Shown here piece after piece: positions 22,470-32,464 of a DNA stretch of 64,000 nt. The DNA lies in NCBI GenBank assembly GCA_009823505.1, contig VZQC01004720.1, forward strand, positions 229,163 through 293,162. Direction: 5' to 3'. The DNA is from Rhizomys pruinosus. Its lineage: Eukaryota; Chordata; Mammalia; Rodentia; Spalacidae. Both the position numbers and the translations under genes were made by a program. The notes under the pieces are model-generated. The model did not search any database and was not told the origin of the DNA. It worked only from the letters and a program-made list of their open reading frames with translations. The number at the start of each line of letters is the position of its first letter. The stretch's first letter is position 1.

Positions 22470-23790
22470 CATCCAGGGTAAGCATCAAACCCATAGAAAA
22501 GTATTATATAAAGCATTATCATAATAAGGAATATCTTTTTGTAATGTATGGATTTAAAACCTACCCATGATTAGCTGAGGTAAGAGGGCATTGGCAGCTT
22601 GGAGCTCAGGCTTCAAAGTCAAAACCAGCAGTATAGCTTATTCATTGACCAAAATAACTCAGCGAAACTCCTTTTTCTCTTAACAAGCTTCCCTCGATCA
22701 CTAAACTCCCTTTGCTATGCTACAACCTCAATGTGAAGAAGGAGAACATGTTCAGATATTGGAAAACCGTAGGCCATTACCTACTTTATCACTCATATCA
22801 AAGACACTGAAAAGATAGCACATGTGCAATTGATGGATTATTCTCATCATGAAAGTCTGATGACCCCACTTGGGTTTTCAAACAAGGCATTTAATAACCA
22901 CTGCCTTGTTAAAAGGTGGAAAATGATCTGGCTGGTGGCCTGATAGGACGGGATTTTATTGATTTTGCTGAGGCCCTTGGCTTGGGAGATCACAGGCTTC
23001 TTAAGGGCAGACTTAAAAGGAAGCATTAAGATGGATGAGTAATTACCTGTGTGATGGATGTCATTCTGTAAACCTCAGTAGTGGGTAGCTCCGCCTTTGG
23101 GTATCGGTTGGTGGGGGAGGGAGGGTACATAGACAAAGTCTCATTTCAACCACTTTTAGTATTTTTTTGAATACATGAATTAGTTTTGCTCTGGTAGAGT
23201 ATGGATATAGATGACTTTTAAAAAGTGAACTTTTTTCGTTTTTTTTTTTGTTCTACTGTTTTTTTGTTTTTGTTTTCATTTTTTTTAAACAATAGGTGAT
23301 AATCTGTGAGTACAAGCATCCTTCATGTAAAACCAGTTTGTGGAGCATTTGTGCCAAACCCACACAGCTCATGGTCCCCACCATCCAGTGGGGGGGGGGG
23401 GGCTTGTATGTTCAATCAAGTTGATCAAATGAGTGTCCAGTCATATATGTGTAGTTTCACCATTCACCCCAATCTAGCCCTACATTCTACCATGCCCCCT
23501 CTTCCGTAGATTAAATCTAAACAAAGAAAAAAAAAAATAAAAAGTGACTTTTTTATGCTGGTTTATAGGAAGGAATTGAGAAGATTGATATGTGTGCTAG
23601 AAAAACAAAAATGGTGTTTTAAATGCTACCAAAAGAACAAAGAAGGAAGGGAAGGGAGGGAGGGAGTACGGCAATATAGACCTGTGTCCCTCTCCCAACC
23701 CACCCACCCCTCCCGATTCACCATTTCAGTCAGTTTTCTGATGCAGTCTTTCTGTTGTTCTTTCAATATGCATCCCTCTAGACAAGAAAC
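22451..23790. other. Spacer between the inverted arms
   Basis: About 1.34 kb. 22481-23220 is apparently single-copy. 23235-23515 is an antisense L1 3' end. A GGGAAGGGAGGGAGGGAG purine run lies near 23646-23667. No gene recognised. Confidence 0.7.
23235..23515 (-). mobile_element. L1 3' end fragment, antisense
   Basis: The complement follows 17790-18030: GTAGAATGTAGGGCTAGATT, GATCAACTTGATTGAACATA, the C/G run (G11-12 on the plus strand near 23391), GGTTTTACATGAAGGATGCT, and a TTGTTTAAAAAAAATG A-rich end. It is 5' truncated near 23515. Confidence 0.75.
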
Positions 23791-23941
23791 TTTTTTTTGG
23801 TCTTTTCGAGACAGGGTCTCCCTGTAGTCCCAGCTGTCCTGGAACTCACTCTGTAGTCCACGCTGGCCTTGAACTCACAAAGATCCGCCTGCCTCAGCCT
23901 CCCAGGTGCTAGGATTAAAGGCATGCACCACCATGCCCAGC
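23791..23941 (-). mobile_element. B1 SINE copy in the right arm
   Basis: Same B1 as 22299-22469, in opposite orientation, with an A-tail cut to 8 and no matching target-site duplication on the tail side. It was therefore copied as part of the arm and not inserted independently. Confidence 0.93.
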
Positions 23942-24231
23942 TACCCTGAAATTTTAATTTATAGGAGAGATTAGAAATCTAGAAACACAAATGAAGAAGT
24001 GTCCATTAATATTATGCTCTTTTTCAATGCCAAACCACCATCCCTGAACAATGACAAAAAATACAATTATGCTTTTTGTTTATCTTTATGAAAAGAAATC
24101 TCTTCTCTAATACCTTTCTGGCATCATAATTAATATTATGTGTCTTGTGTCTCAACACTGCTAAACATCTACATGAATCTTAATAACAACCTATCACTTG
24201 ACAAATAGAAGCTCTGTTTCCCTTTACAAGG

Positions 24232-24233
<2 letters not shown>

Positions 24234-24271
<38 letters not shown>
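24234..24271. repeat. (GT)n microsatellite in the right arm
   Basis: About 18 GT units, the counterpart of 21972-22010. Confidence 0.95.
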
Positions 24272-25099
24272 CTGTTAGACTTGGTTAGGAAAGAACCGTG
24301 GGGCTATACATTTTCCATTTAAGAGCTCTTCCATTTTATTGTTTCACATTAGTGATAAAATTAAAAGGAGAGTATTTCAAAACCCTCACTGCATCATTCC
24401 AAATTTCCAGAATTAATTAATGAATTTAAATTTCAACCAATGACAACTTCCAGTAAGAGATTAAGATCTGGCACTCTACCAACTTTCCACAGGGCAACAG
24501 CATTGGCATGGGGGTTGGAATCCTAGGCACAGCAGCATTCTTCAAATGTTTTCTAATTTATTAAAAGAAGATTAAATAAACTGACACAGATTCAGCATTA
24601 AGTAACTTTTTAGACTCTGATACTTTGGTGATTACCATAATTTTCCAGATTATTTAATTACCCCAAACTCTTGATTTCCAGAATACAACGGCATAATGGA
24701 AAAGAAGATGTTCTAGTCTCACTGGCACCTCAGATACCAGCTCTGGTACCCAGGCCAAGATAAATGAGGCTGCAGAGTCGAAGAACACACAAATGCACTT
24801 GGCACCTAATGCTTATTCTCACTCTTCTTGTTGCTTTTCATTTTTATTGAAATTTATGTAGAGAAAAAGAATTAGGAGAGGAAATTGTATAGGCTAGCTT
24901 TAGCCAGCTAAGATCCCTTTGTTGTTATACTGTATGATTAACAAAAGGAAATCCATGGTTAGGGGAATACAATGAATAGTCACAGTGTTTTATTTATGGT
25001 TCAGACTTATTTTACAAAACATTTTCGGTGTGTTAGCTAATTCGTTCCATGAATCACCATCAGGAGAATAGACACCCAATGGGAAGAGCCCCAGTTTCT

Positions 25100-25245
25100 T
25101 GGAGGCAGAAGTGCCTTCTCTCAAGTCCCTGCTCTCTCATAAATTTGTTGTAGAACCATGGACAAGCTATTTAATATACTCTGCCCAGGTGTCTACTTAC
25201 ATCATATGATAGAGACAAGGATAAATGCGATCATAGTTAAGACAA
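25100..25245 (+). repeat. MIR SINE fragment
   Basis: GAACCATGGACAAGCTATTT corresponds to the MIR GTGACCTTGGGCAAGT region, with a preceding CCTGCTCTCTCATA block and a following AGGATAAATG block. Confidence 0.65.
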
Positions 25246-25249
25246 TTGG

Positions 25250-25430
25250 CAAAATTCATGGAGTGCTCACTGTGTGCAATATGATAGTGTTCAAATCTGA
25301 GAAACCCAATCTCTCAGAAGCACCCTCATTATGACTATTTCATCAATGAGGAAACTGTGACATAGAAATGTTAAGTGACTTGCCTGAGGTCAAGTCCTCT
25401 GCCTAAATCAGTAAGAGTTTGATTCATACA
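25250..25430 (-). repeat. MIR SINE fragment, antisense
   Basis: CATCAATGAGGAAACTGTGA then GTTAAGTGACTTGCCTGAGG is the reverse complement of the MIR core. It lies head-on against the preceding MIR. Confidence 0.75.
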
Positions 25431-25484
25431 CTAAATTATTAGCGTGATATTGATATAATTATTATTCATGCTGTCTCTTCCAGG

Positions 25485-25700
25485 ACTTTTCTATTCACTC
25501 TCTTCCCTTATCCCATGAGCCTTTGCATCTGTTATCCCTCTGCCCAAGATGCACTTAATCCCTCTCCCAACCTTGTTCAGTTTTTTTCCACTGAGCCAAT
25601 TCCCCAGCCCTTGTTCAGTTCTTCATATTCTCCAGATCTCAGTTCAGAAGTTACTTACTATGAAAGTCTTTCCCAAACTGCACTGTTAGTCAAATCCTGC
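25485..25700 (+). repeat. L2 LINE 3' fragment
   Basis: CCTTTGCATCTGTTATCCCT, CTGCCCAAGATGCACTTAAT and GATCTCAGTTCAGAAGTTAC follow the L2 3' end order (a TGTTCCCTCTGCCTGGAA-like block, then a CAGGTCTCTGCTCAAATG-like block). The open frame here is incidental. Confidence 0.65.
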
Positions 25701-26164
25701 ATTCTAAACTTCCAGAACACAAGTCCTTCTACATACAGTAGGACATGATCCTATGTGATGCTTTATGCTCCCTGAGATATTACACATGTGACACTGGACT
25801 GCCAGTGTCACCCAGCCTGCAAATTCTGGAGACAGACACAATGCTTTGTTTACTCACAATGCTTTGGACTTTAGGATTTTTTTTTCTTACAACTAATGAG
25901 GACACAATAATCTTTTCAAAGAATTGTGAATGAATGACTATATTACATACATCATATGTTTTGGCTCTGACTTCTAAGCACTCCAGTTGCAGATGAAAAA
26001 AAAATTAAAGCTCTTCAGGGTTAATTAAGTTTCTCAAAGTTGCCCGGTTGATGTGTCTTCACTTCAGTCTGTCATACTCAAACTGAAGTCTTTGAACTCT
26101 GCAAGACCTTTACCATCATACCAACTTGCTATTTTTTAACTGAATAACAAATATAGATATGATA

Positions 26165-26605
26165 GGAATAATGCCTCCTCCAAAGATTCCACAGCCTGGT
26201 CTCTAAAACCTGTTAGATAGTTTCTTTATATCAAAAAATGGCCTTTGCTGATGTGATTAAGGCAAGAGATGGAGATATGAGCCTGGACCATCAAACAGGG
26301 TCTTCAGAAGAAATAAGCGAGAGGACTGTCAACATCAGAGAAGGAAGTAGGTGAGGTCAGAATGACGAAACTGATAGAAGGCGTCCAGGAACCAAAAATG
26401 GGGGTGGGAAATTCCTGGAAGGGAGAAAATTCAAGAGAGGGAGTCTTCCTAGAATTGCTGGAAAAATGCTGCTCTTCTGACACTTGCTTTCAGCTATGTG
26501 GAGACCTATTATTAGCCTTCAGACCTCTAGACCTTGAGGTAGTAAATTCATGTTGTATTAAATTTGTGGTAGATTGTTAACAGCAGCAATAAGAAATTAA
26601 GACAG
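26165..26605 (+). repeat. MaLR/MLT-type solo LTR, ancient
   Basis: The block order is CTCCTCCAAAGATTCCACAG, TTGCTGATGTGATTAAGGCA, GGGTCTTCAGAAGAAATAAG, CAGACCTCTAGACCTTGAGG, then TTGTGGTAGATTGTTAACAG and CAGCAATAAGAAATTAAGACAG. It is close to a familiar ancient mammalian LTR of the MLT/MaLR type. The exact subfamily is not assigned. Confidence 0.6.
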
Positions 26606-28016
26606 ATGAAGTTAAGGACCTCACATTCATCAGCAACATTGACTACATGGTGATGAAACAATAAAATTTCACAGATATCATGCCTTGAGATGAAGTTTAC
26701 TAAATAGATATAAACTGCATGTCACAACAGTTTGCATGTTGAGCTACATCCATGTAGTTATGTGATTCCACTTAAGTATTTTAAACAACCAAATAAAATC
26801 CTTTCTTTAATTACTACCTCCCAAAATAATTCAAATTTAAAGAAACAAACAATCAATCTGACCAGAAGACATTAATTTGAGACTCACCCACCACCTTTTA
26901 ACCACGGAGCACCACTTGCCTTTTCAATCTACATTCTGATCTGAAAACAATGCAGAGCACATCCAGAACCTATCTCATGCAATGAGGCCTAAAAGACTTC
27001 ACTTTTTCAGTGAAGAATGCTTCCTACATTCCAATCTGTGCCACCAAGCACAATCCTCTCTTATGTTCTTTTTGCATCCTGCCCCACAATGCATTCTAAT
27101 GCCATGCACATTTATTGCTGATAAAGCTTACAGAGTAATTAAGAGCTGGGTGTTAGTTTAGAATCATCACTAAACTGGGTGCCAGGTCATAGCCATCCTC
27201 TGAGTCTAGCCCTAAAGTTTAGTAAACTTCTGGTTAAATTAAGAGCCTCTCATTAAAAATGATTTCCCCTAACTGCTGAGAGAATTAAAAGTAAAAAATA
27301 AATAAATAAATAAAATAGCTCATATTAAGGCATGATTTTTAAAGCCACAATTTTATCCATGTTTCCAGTCTCTCAGAGAGCTTTTAGTATTTATCATTTT
27401 AAAGACTCGGATAAGACAAAAAGAGATGAAGGTGAATGCAATCAGAAGAACAGGGTAAAGAGAGGGTAAATAAAGTCTTGGCCTTTTCTCCACTGGAGAC
27501 CTGCAAAAATAAAAAGATTTAGAGCAATCAAAATTAGAGATTCTACTGGCGTCACCACATGCCTGCTGACAGACAGACAATTTTACTAATACACTCAGTA
27601 GAACTTGAAAAATTGAAAAATCCATTCCCTGTATATTGTAATGGTTCAAGCAATAAAAAATTTATATTAGTATTGATAATGACATCCTTGGAACAAGAAC
27701 GAAGCAGGGACTGGAAGTGCACTGCATTTAAAAAAAAATCACACCAGCCATTAGATTCTGGAAAGCACAGTTCCTGTCTTAACTAGAGTTTGAGCAGCTC
27801 AGCTTAAGTTATATATAAAATGAAAAGATATGTAGATGAAGAACATTAGGAAAGGGAAAGGAACAAAATATGCTGTGCTTCTATATACTGCATGCTGGTG
27901 TTACTAACACATGTTCATACCTCAGGATGCACTGCAGAACTGACTCATTGCTGGCTCTGAAGGGAAGTATCAAGAAAACTGCTTCATGGCTGTCCTCCTG
28001 GATTCGATGCTGCTAT
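26606..28016. other. No recognised gene; (AAAT)n at 27294-27316
   Basis: Apparently single-copy AT-rich sequence with one short AAAT microsatellite. The 98-codon minus frame at 27353-27649 has no motif I recognise. Confidence 0.4.
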
Positions 28017-28027
28017 AGAAGTTCTCC

Positions 28028-28751
28028 AGCATTCAGTGTCTTTTGTTTTCTTGATCCTAGCCAGTCTTATGGGAGTGTGATGATATCTGAGAGTGCTTTT
28101 AATTTGCATTTTTTAAATTATTAACAATGTTAAATACTTTTTAAGATGTTTCTCAGCCATCTTTACTTCCTCACTGGTGAAGTCTCTGTTCAGCTCTTTT
28201 CTCCATCTTTTGAGTAGGTCATTTGTTTTTTTAATCCTTTGTTTTTTGAGTAGTTTATATATTCTGGATGTTAATGCTCTGTCAGATGTATCACTAGTGA
28301 AGGTTTCTTCCCACTCTGTGGGTTTTCTCTTCACTTCCTTGATTGTTTCTTTCACTGTAGAGAAGCTTTTGAGTTTGATGAGGGCCCATTTGTCAACCAT
28401 TGACCTTATTTCCTATGCAGCTGTTGTCTGATTTAGAAAGTCTTTTCCTACACCTATGTTTGTAGGTTGTTGCCAAATTTTCTTTTACCCTCTGTGGGTT
28501 TTCTCTTCACTTCCTTGATTGTTTCTTTCACTGTAGAGAAACTTTTGAGTTTGATGAGGGCCCATTTGTCAACCATTGACCTTATTTCCTATGCAGCTGT
28601 TGTCTGATTTAGAAAGTATTTTCCTACACCTATGTCTTGTAAGTTGCTACCAACTTTTTCCTCCATCATCTTCAGGGTTTTGGGTTTCACATTGAGATCT
28701 TTGATCCACTTGGAGTTGATTTTTGCACAGGGTGAGAGGTAGGGGTTTAAT
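28028..28751 (-). pseudogene. Inverted L1 ORF2 C-terminal fragment
   Basis: Minus-strand translation gives ISKW-type and WALIKLKSFST blocks (frames at 28589-28786 and 28113-28400) and then KRKPTEWEETF and RWRKELNRDFTSEEVKMAEK, which are the conserved C-terminal blocks of L1 ORF2 downstream of the reverse transcriptase. The frames are separated by the internal duplication and frame breaks. Confidence 0.9.
28314..28666. repeat. 176-bp direct tandem duplication inside the inverted L1
   Basis: The unit starting CTCTGTGGGTTTTCTCTTCA at 28314 restarts at 28490. The first 120-130 bp differ only at positions such as AGAAGC versus AGAAAC and AAGTCT versus AAGTAT. The last part is more diverged. Confidence 0.93.
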
Positions 28752-29755
28752 TGCTGGAGAGATTGTGGGGAAAGGGAAACACTCATCCACTGCTAGTAAA
28801 AATGTAAACTCATACAATCACTATAGAAAGCAGTGTGGATGACCCTTAAGAGACTCAAAATGAGCCTACCACCTGAACTAGTCATACCACTCCTGGGTAT
28901 ATACCCACAAGACTCACCCTACCCTACCACAAAGATACATCCACATCTATGCTTATTGCAGATCTCTTTACAATAGGGAAGAGCTGAAACATCCCAAATG
29001 ACCCTCAACTGACAAGTGGATAACAAAAATGTGGTACATCTACACAATGGAGTTCTATTCAGCAGTAAAGAAAGATGGCATCATGAACTTGCAGGTCAAT
29101 GGATGGAATGCAAAGCCATTGTGCTAAGTGAAGTCACACAGTCCCAGAAAAACAAACGGCAAATGGTTTCCCTCATTTGTGGATGCTAACACCAAATCCC
29201 CAATTTAAAGGTAAGCTAAATAACCTTATTGTTTTATTTCTTTTTATTTGAAAGCAACTGTGCTGTTATAATGTGAATCTCTTAACAGGCTCTAGAATTG
29301 ACTTACCACTTATTTTCAGATATTGTAATTACTGTATATGGGTAGAAGGTACATATTCATATTTTAGAGTAATACAAAATTAAAGGGGAAAATATGAATT
29401 CCTAAAAATATTTTGGAATTAACATACAGTTTATTCTCAGAGGTCATAATTTGGCTACATATGTGATGGTTATATAGGCATATTTTGGAGCAATACAAAG
29501 GGGAGGGAACAATAACAACATAAAGACTGGATCAAAGAACTAACTGATACAGTTAAATTCTGCCCCAAACAACAAGCCTCTGCAGAGAAAAACTTTGGAA
29601 AGACTGAGAGAAAGATGCAAGACATGTATGGCAGAAAGTATGAACTAGGGTGAGGTTGGGGGCAGGCAGAGGGGAATATGTCTAAATTGGACTGAAAGAT
29701 AATGTATGAAATACATAAATCATCAATAAAAGTATTTAAAAAAGAAGTTCTCCTA

Positions 29756-29907
29756 GCCAAGCATGGTAGCACAAGCCTTTGATCCTAGTACCCAGGAGGC
29801 AGAGGCAGGTGGATCTCTATGAGTTCAAGACCACCTTGGTCTACATAGTGAGCACCAGGCCATCTGGGACTAAAAGGGAGACCCTGTCTCAAAAAGACTG
29901 AAAAAAA
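29756..29907 (+). mobile_element. B1 SINE inserted at the L1 3' target site
   Basis: GCCAAGCATGGTAGCACAAG to an A-tail. The target-site duplication AAGTTCTCCTA lies at 29745-29755 and 29908-29918, overlapping the 3' target duplication of the L1. It is therefore a second insertion into nearly the same site. Confidence 0.93.
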
Positions 29908-30039
29908 AAGTTCTCCTAAGGACATCATCAGAAAATCCATTCTGATTCTGGTCTACTGAAAAGAACTACTATGTCAAACCCATTCTCATTATCCCCACAT
30001 AAAAAACAACCTTAACCACCATAAGAGTCTTATATTAGC

Positions 30040-30335
30040 TATTTTCTTGTTTCTGTTATAAAAGTGTGTGGTAAAAGCAGCAGCTTGAGGTTACAGTCTG
30101 TCGTGATACCAAAGGCATGGCAGAGGGGCATGAGCAGATGGCGGTACTACACCTGCAGTCAGGAAGCAGGGAGTTGACTGTCGGTGCTCATCTCGCTTTC
30201 TCCTTTTTATTCTGCCCTGAACCCAGGGGGAGTCATCTATATTCAGGGTTGGTCTCCTCATCACAATTGACCTATTCTATAAAATCCCTCACAGACACGC
30301 CCAATAGTTTCACTAAATGGTAAAACTGAACAAAA
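30040..30335. repeat. Rodent-type interspersed repeat, family not assigned
   Basis: Phrases such as CAGTCAGGAAGCAGGGAG, TCATCTCGCTTTCTCCTTTT and AATCCCTCACAGACACGCCC recur in rodent genomes as part of a dispersed repeat that I recognise but cannot name with confidence. The orientation is not determined. Confidence 0.45.
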
Positions 30336-30389
30336 GTGGAAGATTGGTCTTCCTTGGTCTTGGCAAGGAGGAGAATAAGGACTGGTTTA

Positions 30390-30850
30390 GTGTGATTATC
30401 AGCCTCCAAGATGGCACCCAATGATTTATGTTTTCAGTTATTTTCATCTATATATAGATTTTTCACCCATCAAATCAGAATTGCTGCTTGATTAATGTGG
30501 TTACTGTGATTAATGTGGTAGAGGTAATGGTATGTTACATTCGAGGCTAGTTCATAAAAGATACTGTTACTTCAGTCTTCATCTTCTGAATAACTCATTA
30601 TGGAGGAAGCCAACCAGCCAGCATGCTGCGGAGACACTCATCCACACTGGAGTTGACTACACGGAAAGCAACAGAAACTGCCAGCTAGAAGAAGGTGGCA
30701 TCAAATGTTGTCCACATAAATAAACCACCTTGGAGGTTATTCTTCCAGAATTAGCCAGGCCTTCGGATGACCGCATCTCAAGCCAACTTCGTGGAAGCAG
30801 CTTCATGGATAGCAACTTCACAAAAGACCCTTAGTCAGAATTTCTTACTT
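30390..30850 (+). repeat. Ancient mammalian LTR-like repeat (MaLR/MLT-type)
   Basis: Starts around AGCCTCCAAGATGGCACCCA and contains GGCCTTCGGATGACCGCATC, in the order of a common mammal-wide LTR. Heavily diverged, so the name is tentative. Confidence 0.5.
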
Positions 30851-30854
30851 CTTA

Positions 30855-31005
30855 TGAGTGATAGGTCAACAGTTAATGCTCTTTGAGAGGCCCCAAGTTC
30901 AGTTCCCAGTACCTACATGGCCACTCACAACTGCTTATAACTCTACCTCTAGGAGATGCAATGGCCTCTTCTGGCCTCTGCAGATACACCACACACACAC
31001 ACACA

Positions 31006-31045
<40 letters not shown>
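30855..31045 (+). mobile_element. B3-type SINE with expanded (CA)n tail
   Basis: GGTCAACAGTTAATGCTCTT, CCCCAAGTTCAGTTCCCAGT, then a CTGGCCTCTGCAGATACACC block and about 25 CA units with an AAAA interruption (30990-31044). The CA tract accounts for the repetitive histidine/threonine frames here. Confidence 0.8.
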
Positions 31046-31046
<1 letters not shown>

Positions 31047-31720
31047 TTTTATTTCTATGTGCATTTATTTTATGCTCAGTTTATTCCCATGTTGTAAGTT
31101 CTTGTTTCTTCAGTTTCTTCTGGATGTCTTTTTCTTCTGTGTGACTTCCTCTTCAGGCTTAGGAAGAGTTGGTTCCTTTTCAGTGGGATCATTTCAGTGC
31201 GGCAAGGGGAGCTCCCTTATGGGTTAATCCCACCATGAGCTCTGTGAGTTCTGCATCTCTGGTGATTTTTTCACCTGGATATGCTCAATGACTAGAGAGT
31301 CTACATTGAAAACCTTAGGTTCAACATTATTCTCTACATTTTTAAGCATGTGCATCAAAACACAGCACTCTTTTGGGACCACCAACCTTGTGTCCAGCCC
31401 CACTGTTTGGCCTGGGCACACCTACCAACTCCACCATTATACCACTGGAATGGCACACACTGCTTCTTTAAAGTGATGTCTTTCAGATACTTGGTGACTT
31501 TTCAGACATGCATACACTTGATGGCCTGCACAGTTTCATGGGTGTTCTTAAAGTGAGTACAAAGATTGGAAACCCTTGATTTGCATGATTTTGTTGGGTT
31601 TTCTGGGACAAGAGAGCAGTGAACCATTTTCACAGGACACCTCAGGCCACTTCCAGGAAAAGCCACACACATCTTTTTTGAAAGAATCCTTAGCCAACAA
31701 AAATTGTTCAAGAGAATAAG
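31046..31720 (-). pseudogene. Rpl17-ps: Processed pseudogene of ribosomal protein L17
   Basis: The minus strand encodes an intronless, damaged copy of the ribosomal large-subunit protein L17. The ATG is at 31627 and the terminal TAA at 31083-31081, followed by an AATAAA-containing 3' UTR and a short A-run (T6 at 31046-31051). Recognisable blocks are [28 protein letters not shown] and [27 protein letters not shown]. The frame is broken: an in-frame TGA follows the MHV block and the later blocks are in other frames. Span is 547 nt against about 555 for the intact gene. No intron and a 3' poly(A) show L1-mediated retrocopying. No convincing TSD seen; the left end abuts the (CA)n tail of the SINE. 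Confidence 0.95.
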
Positions 31721-31825
31721 CCATTGTTCTTTGTTCTTTTAATTAAGTTAATGGTACTTTGTTATACAACAATATATAATTGATACATTCAAACATATGA
31801 TATGAGTTATGTGTGACCTACAAAG

Positions 31826-31970
31826 CAGTCTCACATACTGGTTAGGAGCAGAATTATTGGAGTTAGGCAGGTCTGCATTTGAATATTAGCTAGGTAAATT
31901 TCCATTTTTTTTTCCTTTCTAGATTTCAGTTTCCTCATGTGAATAATATAAATAATAATAATGCTGGTCT
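31826..31970 (+). repeat. MIR SINE fragment
   Basis: GGTTAGGAGCAGAATTATTG, GGCAGGTCTGCATTTGAATA, then TTTCAGTTTCCTCATGTGAA and AATAATAATAATG, the MIR head and core in order. Confidence 0.8.
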
Positions 31971-32079
31971 CTAACTGTGCCCAGGGACATATACTATGGG
32001 ATGACATAGTACTCAGGGATCTATAAGCAAATTCTAAAATCCTGGGAGAGAGAATGTATGTAGACCTGCTTGTGATTGA

Positions 32080-32112
<33 letters not shown>

Positions 32113-32114
32113 TA
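32080..32114. repeat. (TG)n microsatellite
   Basis: About 16 TG units with a TATG interruption. Confidence 0.95.
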
Positions 32115-32375
32115 TTTATTTAAAACTGAACTTTACATTCTCTTTACCTATGATCTAACTAAAATTATTTGGTATGTACTTATAAGTCTGAAATTAAATA
32201 GATACTCTCATATTTATTTAATCTATAACTATACCCAAAGACAAAGAAGACACTTGTATTAAGCACTGACTATATTGATTATGGGTGAGATAAGTAGTTA
32301 CATGTTTCATGTTTTAATCTATTTATGAATAAATAGATAGCAGTTGGGATCACAGCAATTAAAAGCTTTCTGAAA

Positions 32376-32462
32376 CTGGGTAAGGAGAACAGTGCTGGAG
32401 CACTTACTTAGCATACACTCTGTGAAGCTCTGGGTTTAACCCCCAGCACTGAAAAATAAACT
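32376..32462 (+). mobile_element. ID-type SINE
   Basis: CTGGAGCACTTACTTAGCAT, CTCTGGGTTTAACCCCCAGC and ACTGAAAAATAAA match the short ID (tRNA-Ala/BC1-derived) SINE plan, diverged. Confidence 0.7.
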
Positions 32463-32464
32463 TA

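Larger units (their letters stand above)
23791..24738 (-). repeat. Right arm of the 948-bp inverted repeat
   Basis: Reverse complement of 21503-22450. Its inner end is in the T8 run of the antisense B1, where it joins unrelated sequence. Its outer end is GGCACCTCAGATACC, followed by single-copy AGCTCTGGTACCCAGG. Confidence 0.95.
28028..29742 (+). mobile_element. 5'-truncated, 5'-inverted L1 (twin-priming structure) with 11-bp TSD
   Basis: The 3' part (about 28752-29742) is in plus orientation: CACTCATCCACTGCTAGTAA, the ORF2 C-terminal region with CCTGGGTATATACCCACAAG and ATGGAGTTCTATTCAGCAGT, then a 3' UTR ending ATGTATGAAATACATAAATC, CAATAAAAG and an A-rich end. The 5' part (28028-about 28751) carries the immediately upstream ORF2 sequence in minus orientation. 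The target-site duplication AGAAGTTCTCC lies at 28017-28027 and 29743-29753. This fits one L1 insertion with a 5' inversion. ORF2 is broken and inactive. Confidence 0.9.

Noticed and set aside
28113..28431. Frames on both strands at 28113-28431 as candidate genes
   Set aside because: The minus frame is L1 ORF2 C-terminal sequence and the plus frame is its shadow.
30873..31227. Frames with long His-Thr or Cys-Val runs
   Set aside because: Produced by the (CA)n tail of the SINE at 30855-31045.
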